Origin: Aculops lycopersici
Lineage: Eukaryota > Arthropoda > Arachnida > Trombidiformes > Eriophyidae
Assembly (NCBI GenBank): GCA_015350385.1
Contig: WNKI01000001.1
Coordinates: 6,984,597-7,048,596, forward strand
Length of the DNA: 64,000 nt
Reading direction: 5' to 3'
The translations under genes were made by a program, and so were the position numbers. Every line of letters starts with the position of its first letter. Within the stretch, counting starts at the first letter, position 1. Below are positions 11,101-21,405 of the stretch, piece by piece. A model generated the notes under the pieces. The model was not told the origin of the DNA, searched no databases, and saw only the letters and a list, made by a program, of their open reading frames with translations.

Positions 11101-13353
11101 ATAGTTTCATTGCATCTCAAAAGGCGCCACAAAAGGTGCGTCAAAGTATGAGCTTGGTTGTTGTTAGATAGCAAGTTTTTTGTTCTTTGATAGATCTATT
11201 TAACTTGAGTTGAAAAATAATCCCCTGCCCCCACATTTCGTGTACAATCATCAAGTTGCTACGAAATGCTAGATAAAGGAGACGAAAAGTTGACGTTCAC
11301 AACGGAAAAGGCACCGGACGGTTTTAGGTGACAATATCAGGCCAAGGATTTTAAAGGTCGTAAAGATTAGGGCAACACTATGAGCGAGAGTTAGCGAGAG
11401 ATAGAGAGAAAGTTTTACTTAGTGTTGTTGATTAGAGGTGGCTAGTTTTTAAAGGAATCACACAAATTCAAGTTACCTGAGTGGATGGTCTCACCATAAA
11501 AATAAAACTCAACCCAGATCTCCACCAACTGGCTACCTGGCTATCTGGCTAGCTTGGTAACTTGTCAGCTTTCCGACATGCTTCTTTTGATAAATCGTTT
11601 TCGAGATTATTCGCAATCGCATGCAACAAGTTACCACACCAGACAAATAGATTCACGTTTCTTCTCGGTAATGGTTCGGTATAACACAAACATACAAACT
11701 ATCAAACAACACACAAATTGAATCGAACAAACTGCTCAGCCCAGTTCACAATCAAAGTTTGTCTAATCGCAAGGATGATCATAATCGCGATTCGCGAATG
11801 ATTATTGCTAATATCAGTCAGTTTTACCTGTCACTCATTTATTCAAGCGTTTGTTGATTCATTCATCTTTCATTCTCGCCCATTATGTCATTTGCGACTA
11901 CCGTTTCCATCGTCTCCTAGGCCTTTAGTTGGCCTTGCTTGTGATCCATTTATAAGCAGCATTCTCGTTTCATTCACTTGCAAGATACGAAACAATTTCA
12001 TGTTGCTGATGATGATGATAACAGTGATGAATAGATAAAAGGTAATAAGTAAGTAAGAGACTGTCTAGGAGGAAGTGACCTAGAGATTCAGTTATTGCCG
12101 CTTAAAACTAATGACGCAGCATAAATAATTTGCCACCCTTCTTCGCTCTGCCTTGACCGATGCCTATCCACGAGTAAAAGGGAATTTAATTGAACAAGAA
12201 AGAAAGAAAGAAAAACATACATTTGTAGATTATTGCATAGCCTCGGGACTCGAGATAAAACTCGTTCACCTTATCGTTCATTTGGAGGCGAGATTCCATC
12301 CATTAGATGAGAAGGAAGAGAAAGAGTCAAGGGATAGTTTTTCTATTGGGTTCGTGCGTTAGAGGGTTAGATATATGAGAGTTATGAGCGAACAGGCAAA
12401 CAAACGCACAAACCCAATGGTTTTAATTAAAGTAGATGACAATCTTGCAAACAAACCTGCTCGTCCAATGATATGAACGACCTTAATACACCTACGGGAC
12501 AGCTACCTGTTGGCACGCCATCCGTACTTATTACCTAAACTCTGTATTTCTCTCTAGCTAGTGGGCTCGATAAGTGGTTGAATTCGTGCTGCTCATCGTC
12601 ACCGTCATTGTCGTCTACTCCCGACCAATAAATTGGTTAGTTTAAAATAACCCACCGAGTGAACTAGTAAAACTAACAACAGGCGACAAGCGAGAACAAT
12701 TTGATAGCCTGATATAAGATCATTAATTTAATCAGCTACATTATGCATGAACTTGCGCCAAATAGTTTCACCCTCAGTTCACCTCAAGGTAGTTGTAGTT
12801 TCAGTAGTCGTAGTGGTAGCATGGTATAGGCATTAGCGGTTCACGTCGAAAAAGATTCGCGTGTGAGGTAATTTAATTAAATCCTAGTGCTGCTACCTGT
12901 TGGCCGATGGCAAGATTGCTAACCAAAAAAACCTTCCCTTTGCTACGGCTCCTTCTACATGTACTACCACCTGCCTCCACAGTTAATATCGCTACTATGC
13001 TTACACAATGGAAACACATTTGCTCTCTCTCCCCTCTCTCTCTCACTCACTTTCCTCGCAAGATCTCGTCCTCGTAAGAGGCCAGTTATGTGTGATCTAG
13101 TTACGTCGTCCACGGTGGTAACTTAACTGACGGTGCGCCACCTTGCCTCAAACACCTGTGGATGGCCTCTCATCATGTTAAAACTCAAGATGAGAGGCTA
13201 ACGTCATCACCATGCTCTGCCAGTTCGCAGTCCTGATACCTTTATCATCACGTCATCAACTTCTCACATTGCATGGCACTGGAAACCATATTTCATACTA
13301 TGAATCTTCCTCCAATGAATGATGAACTCTAGATGCTGATATCAGACTACAAA
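8152..13353. other. Second gene-poor block
   Basis: No convincing coding sequence in 5.2 kb. The region contains GA and GAT microsatellites (10064-10084 and 10198-10222), CT tracts near 13020-13050, five CAGGTAG/CTACCTG words and a perfect 10-bp hairpin at 13165-13198. It may hold regulatory DNA for the cuticle gene or for the acyltransferase that follows. A 3' exon of the cuticle gene could also be hidden here. Confidence 0.55.
13165..13198. repeat. Perfect inverted repeat upstream of the acyltransferase gene
   Basis: GCCTCTCATC (13165-13174) and its exact reverse complement (13189-13198) flank a 14-base loop. It lies about 155 bases before the preferred ATG at 13354 and could fold in a 5' leader. 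No known element is recognised. Confidence 0.6.
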
Positions 13354-16044
13354 ATGACCAAATTTTTGCAATACACTTTATTAACACTCGTCTCTTGCTT
13401 CGGGTTCGCTGCTGATTGTGCACAGTACAGAGGACAGGTGGCTATTAATGGCCTCATCAAGCAACATTTGCAATCGAAAGATATTGTGTCAGTGGTACCA
13501 GGAGTTGATCAGTCACAAAACTATGGAGCGGTCAACTATATGTTGGCCGAAGCCACCGATTTAGCCTTGAATCTATCGGATCCCATCGACGCCAAACTGT
13601 CCGTTATCTTGGATCGCGATGGACCAGATATGCGTGCATCGCGAGGTTACAAGGATTTCAATGATGCAAATATCGAGGTTGCAACTAGAGCTTGGACTTT
13701 GATGCATCAGCATGCTCTTAAAGCTATCAGGGAGCGTGTTGATTTTGCCAAGCCGGCAGTTGAAGAGATTCTAGCCGCAGCAGGTGTAAATGATTCTTGT
13801 CGCCAATCAGTGGACCAAGTGTTTGAGGGAGCCAAACGAATGGACTCTTGGGCCGTCAAGTTACTTAGCTCATGGGCCAGCTTTCCTCCAGCTGGTCTCT
13901 TTGAAGGTACCTATAGCGACATCGGATCCTTTGAGGCGTGTTTCAAGCAACCTGAGAACAAATTCATTGGGCACACTCATTATTGCTCGGTAACTTTTAA
14001 GCCAGTGTTGCCAAAACGTAAGGACTACGACTTGGTTATCAATAAGGAGCCCGAGAGGTTACGGAGGATCTTCAGAAGATCGAAGGATGTTAATGACACC
14101 TGGGATAATAATGATGCCTTCGAGGATTTAATTGAGCATGCTCAATATCATCACTTCGTTTACTATAAACTAGGCACCTGTTGGCCGATTCAATGCGGAC
14201 CTGTGGATGTGAAGAAAGTTGCTAAGCTACTGGGACGAAGGAACATATTTATCTCTGGGCCAGTCAAATGCTTCAGCAATCATGAGAAAGATTATAACGA
14301 AATGTTCCAGTCGGTTGATGTTAAGTCAAACAAGACAACTACAAAATTGAAGAAATTTATCATCTCTATTTGGGATGACAATAATGGCATCTACATTTGG
14401 AAGCCATATTTCAATACTACTCAAAAATGGGCAATGGGAATAATTCTGCTAGTTACTTTGTTTATTGTTTTTATGACCATGATAGACTTGATTGTTAATA
14501 GGACACCAATAATGATAAGTATGCTCCTATCAGCACTGAATGCTAACGAACCAGGAAAGACTATCAATGGCGACGTTGAGCTAGTTTCAGGTAACGGTAC
14601 GGGTGGTGCAAAACGGGTTGTCGCCTCGATTGGGGAAGAATGTTCATCAAGTGATACAGATCAAGTCATTGCCAAGACCTACACACCTAGAGAAGCCAAG
14701 GGGACCATAGATATGTTGAAAAGTAAGTCATTCATAATGACTTTAGTGGATGATTGCTCGATTATCACAAATACAGCTCAATTTTTCAGAGTTAGCGAGG
14801 GTCAAATGAGGAACGACATTCTCTGCCTAAATGGCATCAGATGTATCACTATGGTTTGGATCATCATGACACATACAATGCTCTACAACGACTGGTCGGC
14901 ATTTGGAAGGACGAGACAAATTGAAAATTCGCTTAGATCGCCACTGAGTCAACCTTTCTTTAATGGCTCCTATCTGGTTGACAGTTTCTTTTTGATGTCA
15001 GGTCTCCTAAGTGCCTTTACAGCATTCAGACATTGTCAAGGTATTGCAAGTAAGTTTAGCTCGATCGCCTTTATACTTGGCCGCTGGCTTAGATTGACGC
15101 CTCAAATCCTTTTTGCCTCGCTCATATATATCGTCCTGCCCTCCTGGTCTTGGGGGCCTCATTGGTATCCGATTGTGGGCGAGTATTCGGAGAATTGCGT
15201 GAATAATTGGTGGGTTAATGTGTTACACATGCAAGCATTCTTCAAAACAGAACGGATGTGCAACTTTGTCACCTGGTGGATCTCAATAGACTTCTTCTAT
15301 CACTTCTTTGCGCTTGCTGTTATCTGGATAATCCTACTAGCTGGACATAGACTCGGCTTTGCTTCAATCACAAGTTTAGTGCTAAGTCAAGTGACATGGC
15401 AAGCGATAAGACATTACCAATTGTCGTTACCGCCAAATATCTTTTCAACAATCCCCCAAACTGGAGCCATGTGGACAACCATGACTCTAGACTTCTATTG
15501 GACTCCATACGCTCACACTGTTCCATTTGCATTTGGATTCTATATTGGCTACCTGATGGCGTTAAAGAAACAATTGATTCTACAGTTCATGAATCCAAGA
15601 CGAGCAGTCATAGGGTGGTCAGTGTCAATCTTCCTATTGGTTGCTCAAAGTTATAGCTCCTACTGGTGGGTTATAGGAGAAATCGGTTACACCAGACTCA
15701 TTGCATCCATATTTTACACCATTTGCCCCATCATATGGGCCTCCTCAGTTTGCTGGACTATTATCGCATGTCATCATGGTTATGGTGGATTCATCAACAA
15801 GATTTTATCGTTGAAAGTATTCGTAGTCTTGGGCAAGGCATCTTATTTTATATATTTGACACATTTTATAGTTTTGTTTCTATTCTATGGCAACCAAAGT
15901 CTACTCTTGGAGCCCATTAACTCAGTCATGATGTATGTGATATTGGGTAATATATTCATGTCAACTCTATTAGGTATATTTCTATGTATAGTATATGAGT
16001 TGCCTTGGTTGAAACAGCAACGAAAGCTAATGAAATATGTTTGA
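13354..16044 (+). CDS. NRF-6-type multipass acyltransferase (acyltransferase 3 family)
   Basis: Predicted 896 residues in one exon. I prefer the second ATG (13354). It has an A at -3 and places a signal peptide (KFLQYTLLTLVSCFGFAADC) at the N-terminus. The ATG at 13333 has poor context. Residues of about 25-320 form the Cys-rich extracellular NRF domain (for example GTCWPIQCGP). A membrane helix follows near 365-385, then a cytosolic stretch. The acyltransferase-3 membrane domain begins near 490 (LNGIRCITMVWIIMTHTMLY) with its conserved Thr-His and about ten helices. The family is named after C. elegans nose-resistant-to-fluoxetine genes and is linked to lipid or xenobiotic transport. The substrate is unknown. 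Arthropods usually carry many paralogues, so no specific symbol is given. It is convergent with the karyopherin gene. Confidence 0.9.
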   Translation: MTKFLQYTLLTLVSCFGFAADCAQYRGQVAINGLIKQHLQSKDIVSVVPGVDQSQNYGAVNYMLAEATDLALNLSDPIDAKLSVILDRDGPDMRASRGYKDFNDANIEVATRAWTLMHQHALKAIRERVDFAKPAVEEILAAAGVNDSCRQSVDQVFEGAKRMDSWAVKLLSSWASFPPAGLFEGTYSDIGSFEACFKQPENKFIGHTHYCSVTFKPVLPKRKDYDLVINKEPERLRRIFRRSKDVNDTWDNNDAFEDLIEHAQYHHFVYYKLGTCWPIQCGPVDVKKVAKLLGRRNIFISGPVKCFSNHEKDYNEMFQSVDVKSNKTTTKLKKFIISIWDDNNGIYIWKPYFNTTQKWAMGIILLVTLFIVFMTMIDLIVNRTPIMISMLLSALNANEPGKTINGDVELVSGNGTGGAKRVVASIGEECSSSDTDQVIAKTYTPREAKGTIDMLKSKSFIMTLVDDCSIITNTAQFFRVSEGQMRNDILCLNGIRCITMVWIIMTHTMLYNDWSAFGRTRQIENSLRSPLSQPFFNGSYLVDSFFLMSGLLSAFTAFRHCQGIASKFSSIAFILGRWLRLTPQILFASLIYIVLPSWSWGPHWYPIVGEYSENCVNNWWVNVLHMQAFFKTERMCNFVTWWISIDFFYHFFALAVIWIILLAGHRLGFASITSLVLSQVTWQAIRHYQLSLPPNIFSTIPQTGAMWTTMTLDFYWTPYAHTVPFAFGFYIGYLMALKKQLILQFMNPRRAVIGWSVSIFLLVAQSYSSYWWVIGEIGYTRLIASIFYTICPIIWASSVCWTIIACHHGYGGFINKILSLKVFVVLGKASYFIYLTHFIVLFLFYGNQSLLLEPINSVMMYVILGNIFMSTLLGIFLCIVYELPWLKQQRKLMKYV

Positions 16045-16308
16045 GTTTAAAGAAGAATAATTATGCAAGTCAATTAAAACCACCTGTTGATTATCACTAG
16101 CTTTTATCAAACAATATTTGTAGATCGCTTTCATAAGCCAATCGAATCATATCGACCAAGTACTTTCTGCTAGTTAGCATCATGATATTAGGCAAATCGG
16201 ACAAAATCTAAGTGAGTAGAGATTGAATTTCAAGACACAAGTGTAGCAAGTCCATCTTTCCATTATCGAACTTTTAATGTATCGGTCATAAACTTGGACT
16301 CATAGTTG

Positions 16309-19300
16309 TCACCTCATAACAAGTCCAACTTTTTTGCCAACAAGTACATCCAATACCTTCCTTAAGCCTGCACGCCGATTCTTTTCATTCGACTTGCCTG
16401 TTTCCTGTTCATATCTTTGGAAAGAACTTTTCGGTATACCGGTTAGTTGCTCGAGTTGGTCGTGAAAATTTGGTATAGTCTTGTTGAAATTTTCGTATAG
16501 ATATAGAAATAAAGTCAACAAGCCCGAACAATTTTGTTCGTGCTCGCCAAACATTCTCAAACTTGTTATGACATTGTTAAACATGGGTCCAAGCCAGAGC
16601 AGAGCTTCGTCCGGAGTTTTGATCAAATTGGATGTTATTATGTGCTTAATTAGTTGTTGGTTGATAAAGGTGGTCTTGGCATTCAATGTCGAATCTGACC
16701 AGGTTAAGGTGGCTGCCATAACCTTGAGAATATCTGGTCCAGCAGCAAGCAAGTTGAGACCGAGCTGACCAATCTTGTGGAGATCTTGTGTTTGATTAGA
16801 GCGGGAATTCGCGCTTTGGTTTGCCGTGAACGAGTTCTGTATATTATTGCTTCCGCCATGGGTTGAGTTGTTGTTCGCCGTAGCCTCTACTGGTTGAATG
16901 CTCTCAACTAGGATCATGTTCATTAGATCAACAAAGTCCCGGCTCAGATTACGCAACAGTTGATCTTGGACCATCTCATCGGCAAGCTGCTGACTTTGAT
17001 CTAGTTTACTATCACGTGCTCCATCTTGAGCTAACTCCTCATCCTTGGTAACTTTTTTCCATTGACCGTCCAACATTTCGAATAAGAAGGGTAATAACTT
17101 ACTGAGAAGAGGTAGAAGTTTTGTTTCAATAAGGTGCTGATCCTTGCTACAAGTGTTGACTAAGGGCATAATAAAATGCTTTATCAACTTGTGCATCTTC
17201 AAAGGTGGTAGGTATTCGGCACCTGTTAAGGCTGTTTGGAGGTTTACTTCAGAGACATAGTAAAATAGCTCGGGGGTCGTCTTGTTGATTATGGCGCCCA
17301 TAGTTGCCAATAGCATTTCATAGAAATTCCAGCTGAACAACTCAATATATTGTCCATTCCCTCTCGTAGGCTTTGCTGTTGAACTGTCATAGGAATCACC
17401 AATTCCTGCATGATTGGTCTCATTGGATGTATCACTTTTCTGATTTACGAGAACTGTGTCTAATATCTGTTGTTTGTAGGCATTATTGAATGGTGCGAAG
17501 AGGAACTGTTGATAATCTTTGACACATTTTGCTTTCATCTCCGGTAACCAAAGAGCGTGCATTGTGAAGATAATATTTAAAATGGGCTTGGCAAATGTAA
17601 GTATCTCAGGTAAAAGGGTGGCTCTTGAATTCATACGTTTTGTTATCGAACCAATGAAATTGATAACGTAGCTTAACTTGACTCGATTCAACTGGGTTGG
17701 AGTTATTTGCTGAGAGATCATTGTATCTTGTTGCTGCTCATTATCGACTCGATTGAAGCCGACGAAGTCGATGAACTGGTCACAACTCAATTCATAGTCT
17801 TTGAACCATTTGATGGATTCAAAGAGCTCAAGAGCGAACTTCTTCCTCGCCATTTCATTAGATTCTTCATTGCATATTAAGGTAAGACCTTCATAAAGTT
17901 GGCATTTTTCAGATGAATATGGATTGTCAACGACCGACGCATATAGACAGTCGATGATTGATTTCAAGTCCGGGAATATATCCAATAGATGTTTTGAATG
18001 ATTCAGACAAACTCGAACAAAACTTGCTGAAGCATGTCTTGCTAGTACGCGGAAACCTCTGAGGAATGCTTCATTATTCAATAGATCTGTATTGTTTCCA
18101 ACTAACTGTTTTGATGCTAATACAAACTTATCGGGTCGATGAAAGGCAAATGTAATAACCTTATTCAATAGATCTCTTGTCAGTTGCTTATCACTTTGAT
18201 GCCAATATGGCAAGAATACGTACAAGGCTGATATACATGACAATTGATTGGATATCAAGTCAGGAATAAGGCTAGCGTTAGGTCCACTTGTATTAGGTGG
18301 GATTGAGGCAGATTGCAATAAGGCGTTATCCATGGAGACGATCAATAATTTTACAAGCTCCACTCCTTGCATCACATAGACACTGGGGTCTTTTAACTTG
18401 GCGCAAACGGCAGATGCCAGTAAGGATAAGGCATCCCATTCGTTCAAATTGGTATTCCTTTGTTGAATACATCTAGCTATTGAGCTCGAGACTAGTTCGA
18501 AGCAAATCCTATCATTCTGTTGCGTTAAACCACGGCAAAGTTCGCAAAGCTCTCCTCGATACTTGTTTTGGAAGTTATCAAACTCTTGTTGGCAGTCGAA
18601 TTCCATGCCATAGTATTGGCTATCATAAGTGGCCTTGATGAGTTTGTTGGCGCATGTTATCAATAGAGAAGCTGTGAGTTCGTCAGACATTGATGGATTT
18701 GGTTTCTTGGGGGCAGTAGCGAAAACTTTGTTCCAAAATCTAACACCCTCAACACTTATCGTTATGGACGGATGAGCCACAAGTTCCTTCATGATAGAAT
18801 ACATATCGAATAAGTTTTGCGGTTTTTCCTTTGAGCAGATATATACATAGCGCATGATGTTCGTCAAAACTTGACATAGTCGCTTCTCAACTTCGCCGAT
18901 AACTTGTTGATCTTGTTGCATCGGCAACCTATGCAACTCAGTTAGAGTGTTGATGACAATATGCAAATTGGTATCGTCTTCATAAACGCTACCTCTTAAA
19001 TCTAAACTATCTGGCTTGGTATGTTTCCTTTCGAGGCAAACATTCAAGCAATCACATGTGAAATTCAATATTGCCGTCTTCTGGTCAATGAACTCATCAG
19101 GGGAGGGGTTGGGTTTTATCTCAGGCTTAGCCAATAATTGGCACAAGAAGCTGATGAGCTTCTGATTGATTTGAGCCCAGGATAATAGACCGGATAGGCA
19201 TTGTAGCGCTGTTGTCATAAGATCAAAGTTTTGACTACTGATGCAGTCATAAATATATGCATAAATGCTTGTCATCGAAGCATTGAGCCCATTTGTAATC

Positions 19301-19824
19301 TCTCTGCGCCTATGATTCTGTTGGTGTTCAGTTGAAACTATTTCCTGACAAATATAACCTATAGCCTCGAGGGTATCTAGTTGCATCTTTGTGGTGCTCG
19401 CCGGGTTTTTTGTATTGGATATTAGAGTGTCTATGAAGCCAGGCCATTGTTTTTCCGTCAACTCTGCAATGGCAATGTACGCAACGCATTGTGGAGATGA
19501 AGAGGGTTTGAATAGTTCTGTGCCCAAAGTTTGAAAAACACGATTAGTAATATATTGCCTGGTATCATCTGGCAAACTTCGCCACCTTTGCAATTGTTGT
19601 TGCCTAAGTGTCTCATCCCGGGCAGTGAGCTGATTTTTGAGCTGTAGTCCAGCGGCTGCCCTAACTACAGGTTGATTTGCTTGGTTCCATAGAATATCAG
19701 ACAATGTTTTTAGGAAGGTAGTAAAGTCTCTTTGAATAAAGTCTTGAATGTATCTAACCGCCTCATTTTGGTCTGCCTGTAAGCTAGAGACAGTTTTCTC
19801 TAAGACCCTAATTAGCTCCTCCAT
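16309..19824 (-). CDS. XPO5: Exportin-5-like karyopherin with importin-beta1-like N-terminus
   Basis: 1171 residues in one uninterrupted frame. From about residue 170 to the end it follows exportin-5, the RanGTP-dependent exporter of pre-miRNA and dsRNA-binding cargo. Landmarks are HRRREI (171-176), the FD-rich block near 408, LNRVKLSYVINFIGSITKR near 711, and the LTWSDS...MFGEHEQNCSGLL block from about 1041. Its length is close to human exportin-5 (about 1200). Residues 1-162 instead look like importin-beta1: VLEKTVS, RAAAGLQLKNQLTARD (55-70), LGTE.FKPSS.PQCVA and TLEAIGYICQEI (151-162). Both families use this N-terminal HEAT region to bind RanGTP, so the chimera could still bind Ran. The switch falls near 19310-19340 with no splice signals needed. 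Alternatives are a mis-assembly or strong convergence. The family call rests on remembered sequences of both proteins. Confidence 0.85.
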   Translation of the reverse strand: MEELIRVLEKTVSSLQADQNEAVRYIQDFIQRDFTTFLKTLSDILWNQANQPVVRAAAGLQLKNQLTARDETLRQQQLQRWRSLPDDTRQYITNRVFQTLGTELFKPSSSPQCVAYIAIAELTEKQWPGFIDTLISNTKNPASTTKMQLDTLEAIGYICQEIVSTEHQQNHRRREITNGLNASMTSIYAYIYDCISSQNFDLMTTALQCLSGLLSWAQINQKLISFLCQLLAKPEIKPNPSPDEFIDQKTAILNFTCDCLNVCLERKHTKPDSLDLRGSVYEDDTNLHIVINTLTELHRLPMQQDQQVIGEVEKRLCQVLTNIMRYVYICSKEKPQNLFDMYSIMKELVAHPSITISVEGVRFWNKVFATAPKKPNPSMSDELTASLLITCANKLIKATYDSQYYGMEFDCQQEFDNFQNKYRGELCELCRGLTQQNDRICFELVSSSIARCIQQRNTNLNEWDALSLLASAVCAKLKDPSVYVMQGVELVKLLIVSMDNALLQSASIPPNTSGPNASLIPDLISNQLSCISALYVFLPYWHQSDKQLTRDLLNKVITFAFHRPDKFVLASKQLVGNNTDLLNNEAFLRGFRVLARHASASFVRVCLNHSKHLLDIFPDLKSIIDCLYASVVDNPYSSEKCQLYEGLTLICNEESNEMARKKFALELFESIKWFKDYELSCDQFIDFVGFNRVDNEQQQDTMISQQITPTQLNRVKLSYVINFIGSITKRMNSRATLLPEILTFAKPILNIIFTMHALWLPEMKAKCVKDYQQFLFAPFNNAYKQQILDTVLVNQKSDTSNETNHAGIGDSYDSSTAKPTRGNGQYIELFSWNFYEMLLATMGAIINKTTPELFYYVSEVNLQTALTGAEYLPPLKMHKLIKHFIMPLVNTCSKDQHLIETKLLPLLSKLLPFLFEMLDGQWKKVTKDEELAQDGARDSKLDQSQQLADEMVQDQLLRNLSRDFVDLMNMILVESIQPVEATANNNSTHGGSNNIQNSFTANQSANSRSNQTQDLHKIGQLGLNLLAAGPDILKVMAATLTWSDSTLNAKTTFINQQLIKHIITSNLIKTPDEALLWLGPMFNNVITSLRMFGEHEQNCSGLLTLFLYLYENFNKTIPNFHDQLEQLTGIPKSSFQRYEQETGKSNEKNRRAGLRKVLDVLVGKKVGLVMR

Positions 19825-21405
19825 GAGTTCGGGTTTTGCTTACTTATGATTGAATCCGTAGCAATGAAGATGTTATAGCAACCAGGAAACTCTTTAATAG
19901 CAACATGAAATCTAGTGATATTACTGTAAAGATATCAAGTCAATAAATGATAGATTACAAGTCAAAAAATTTGAACATGTGTTCGTCCAAGATTTGTGCC
20001 CCGCCTCCTTACTGATGCCCGCAAGAGCGGTCCGACCCTCTCACACACGTAACGCGCCGTTCGTCCGTGTCGCGGCGCTTCGATCGAAAACATGCTGGAT
20101 TTGAGCATCTGATTTTGAATCACACAGTACGAGCGAAAATGTTTCATCTCTTTTTTGCGAGCGCCAACTAATAACAAATAAATTTTTAGGCGAGTTTAAA
20201 TTCGGGCGCCAATCGTAGTGCGCAGGCGTGAGAACACATGATCGAATGAAATGAAAATAATTCGCTCGCTATTCCCTTCGCTCTCGCAGCGATGGCTCAC
20301 AATTGTGGTTGCTGTTGCTGTTGCTGTTGCTGCTTCTACTTCTGCTGTTGCCGCAGCTAACAGCGAGCAGCGAGCGATCGAACAGAAGCAGCAACAGCAA
20401 CAGCGACCAGGCAACTAACGTAAGCGCTTAAAGTGTACGCATTCGCTCACACGCGCATACTGCAGAAAAGTTGTATGTTGTTGTGATGCTCGTACTGTTC
20501 CACTATTTTTAGCAGCAAAAACCACATTTAGGTAACAGACGTACCAACATCTGGAGCCTGAGCGCTTAGACACACAAATGCACAGTGGCGCTCATTTTAT
20601 CCTATAAATCTTGCACACGAAATTCCCCAGACTCGCAAGGGCCAAATGCAGCGTCAGTGGCGCTCTGCAACCAAAAATCTATAGCGAAACAGACAGAGAG
20701 AGAGAGAACGAGCCATCGAGCGAACGAACAGTGGAGAGAAAGAGAGAGAACTTGTAAGAAGAGGTGCAAGTTTCGTGAACGACGGCGGCTACTACGGCGG
20801 TCGATATAATTATACACAAAATATTCCACCACAAGCTATTATAATCCATATTCCCTATCAAATATTAGTAAGCTAAAACTCACCGTTACTTTGTCAAGTG
20901 AACCGCCTATTGTGTATACTTCTTGTGGCCAGCTGATCGTAAAGCCAAAGAATTGCTCCTATCTATCGTTGAAACATTATCATCCAACAAGCAACATCAA
21001 AACAACAACAACAATCCATGTAAAGCCTTCGAGAGCAAGAAAGAACTTAATTTGTTACGATATTTTGTATCCAGTGGATTCATGAGTCGTGAGGAGAGCA
21101 GATTGCAATTAAATCAACAGAGAAGATATTTGAATAGCTGAGTTAGAGCTGGAAAACAACATACAAAATTAATCACATTTCAGCTGCATTTGGACAACAT
21201 CAAGTTTGGTGATATTTGCAACAAATCAACAATAATAACATAAAACCAAATCTGAGGTGGAGGACAATTTAAAATTATCCTCTCAACTACCCTCATTATC
21301 CTACCCACCCATCAGGGAAACCTTAAATTCTCTTGCCAAATCTTGAAACAGAGACAGGAAGATTAGGGCCATTTAGTTAGAGCGACGCTATCCCTCTCTT
21401 CCAAA
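19825..21405. other. Divergent promoter region between karyopherin and Sin3 genes
   Basis: 1.6 kb with no ATG-initiated frame that I trust. It is AT-rich near the karyopherin start, contains CAG/CTG and GA tracts (20300-20400, 20690-20750), and becomes A/C-rich before the Sin3 ATG. The last 300 bases are likely the Sin3 5' leader. A TTTCAG acceptor-like site at 21178-21183 may mark a leader intron. Confidence 0.5.

Noticed and set aside
20923..21141. 72-codon frame with protein-like composition upstream of Sin3
   Set aside because: It has no ATG until near its end and no family resemblance, and it lies where the Sin3 leader is expected.
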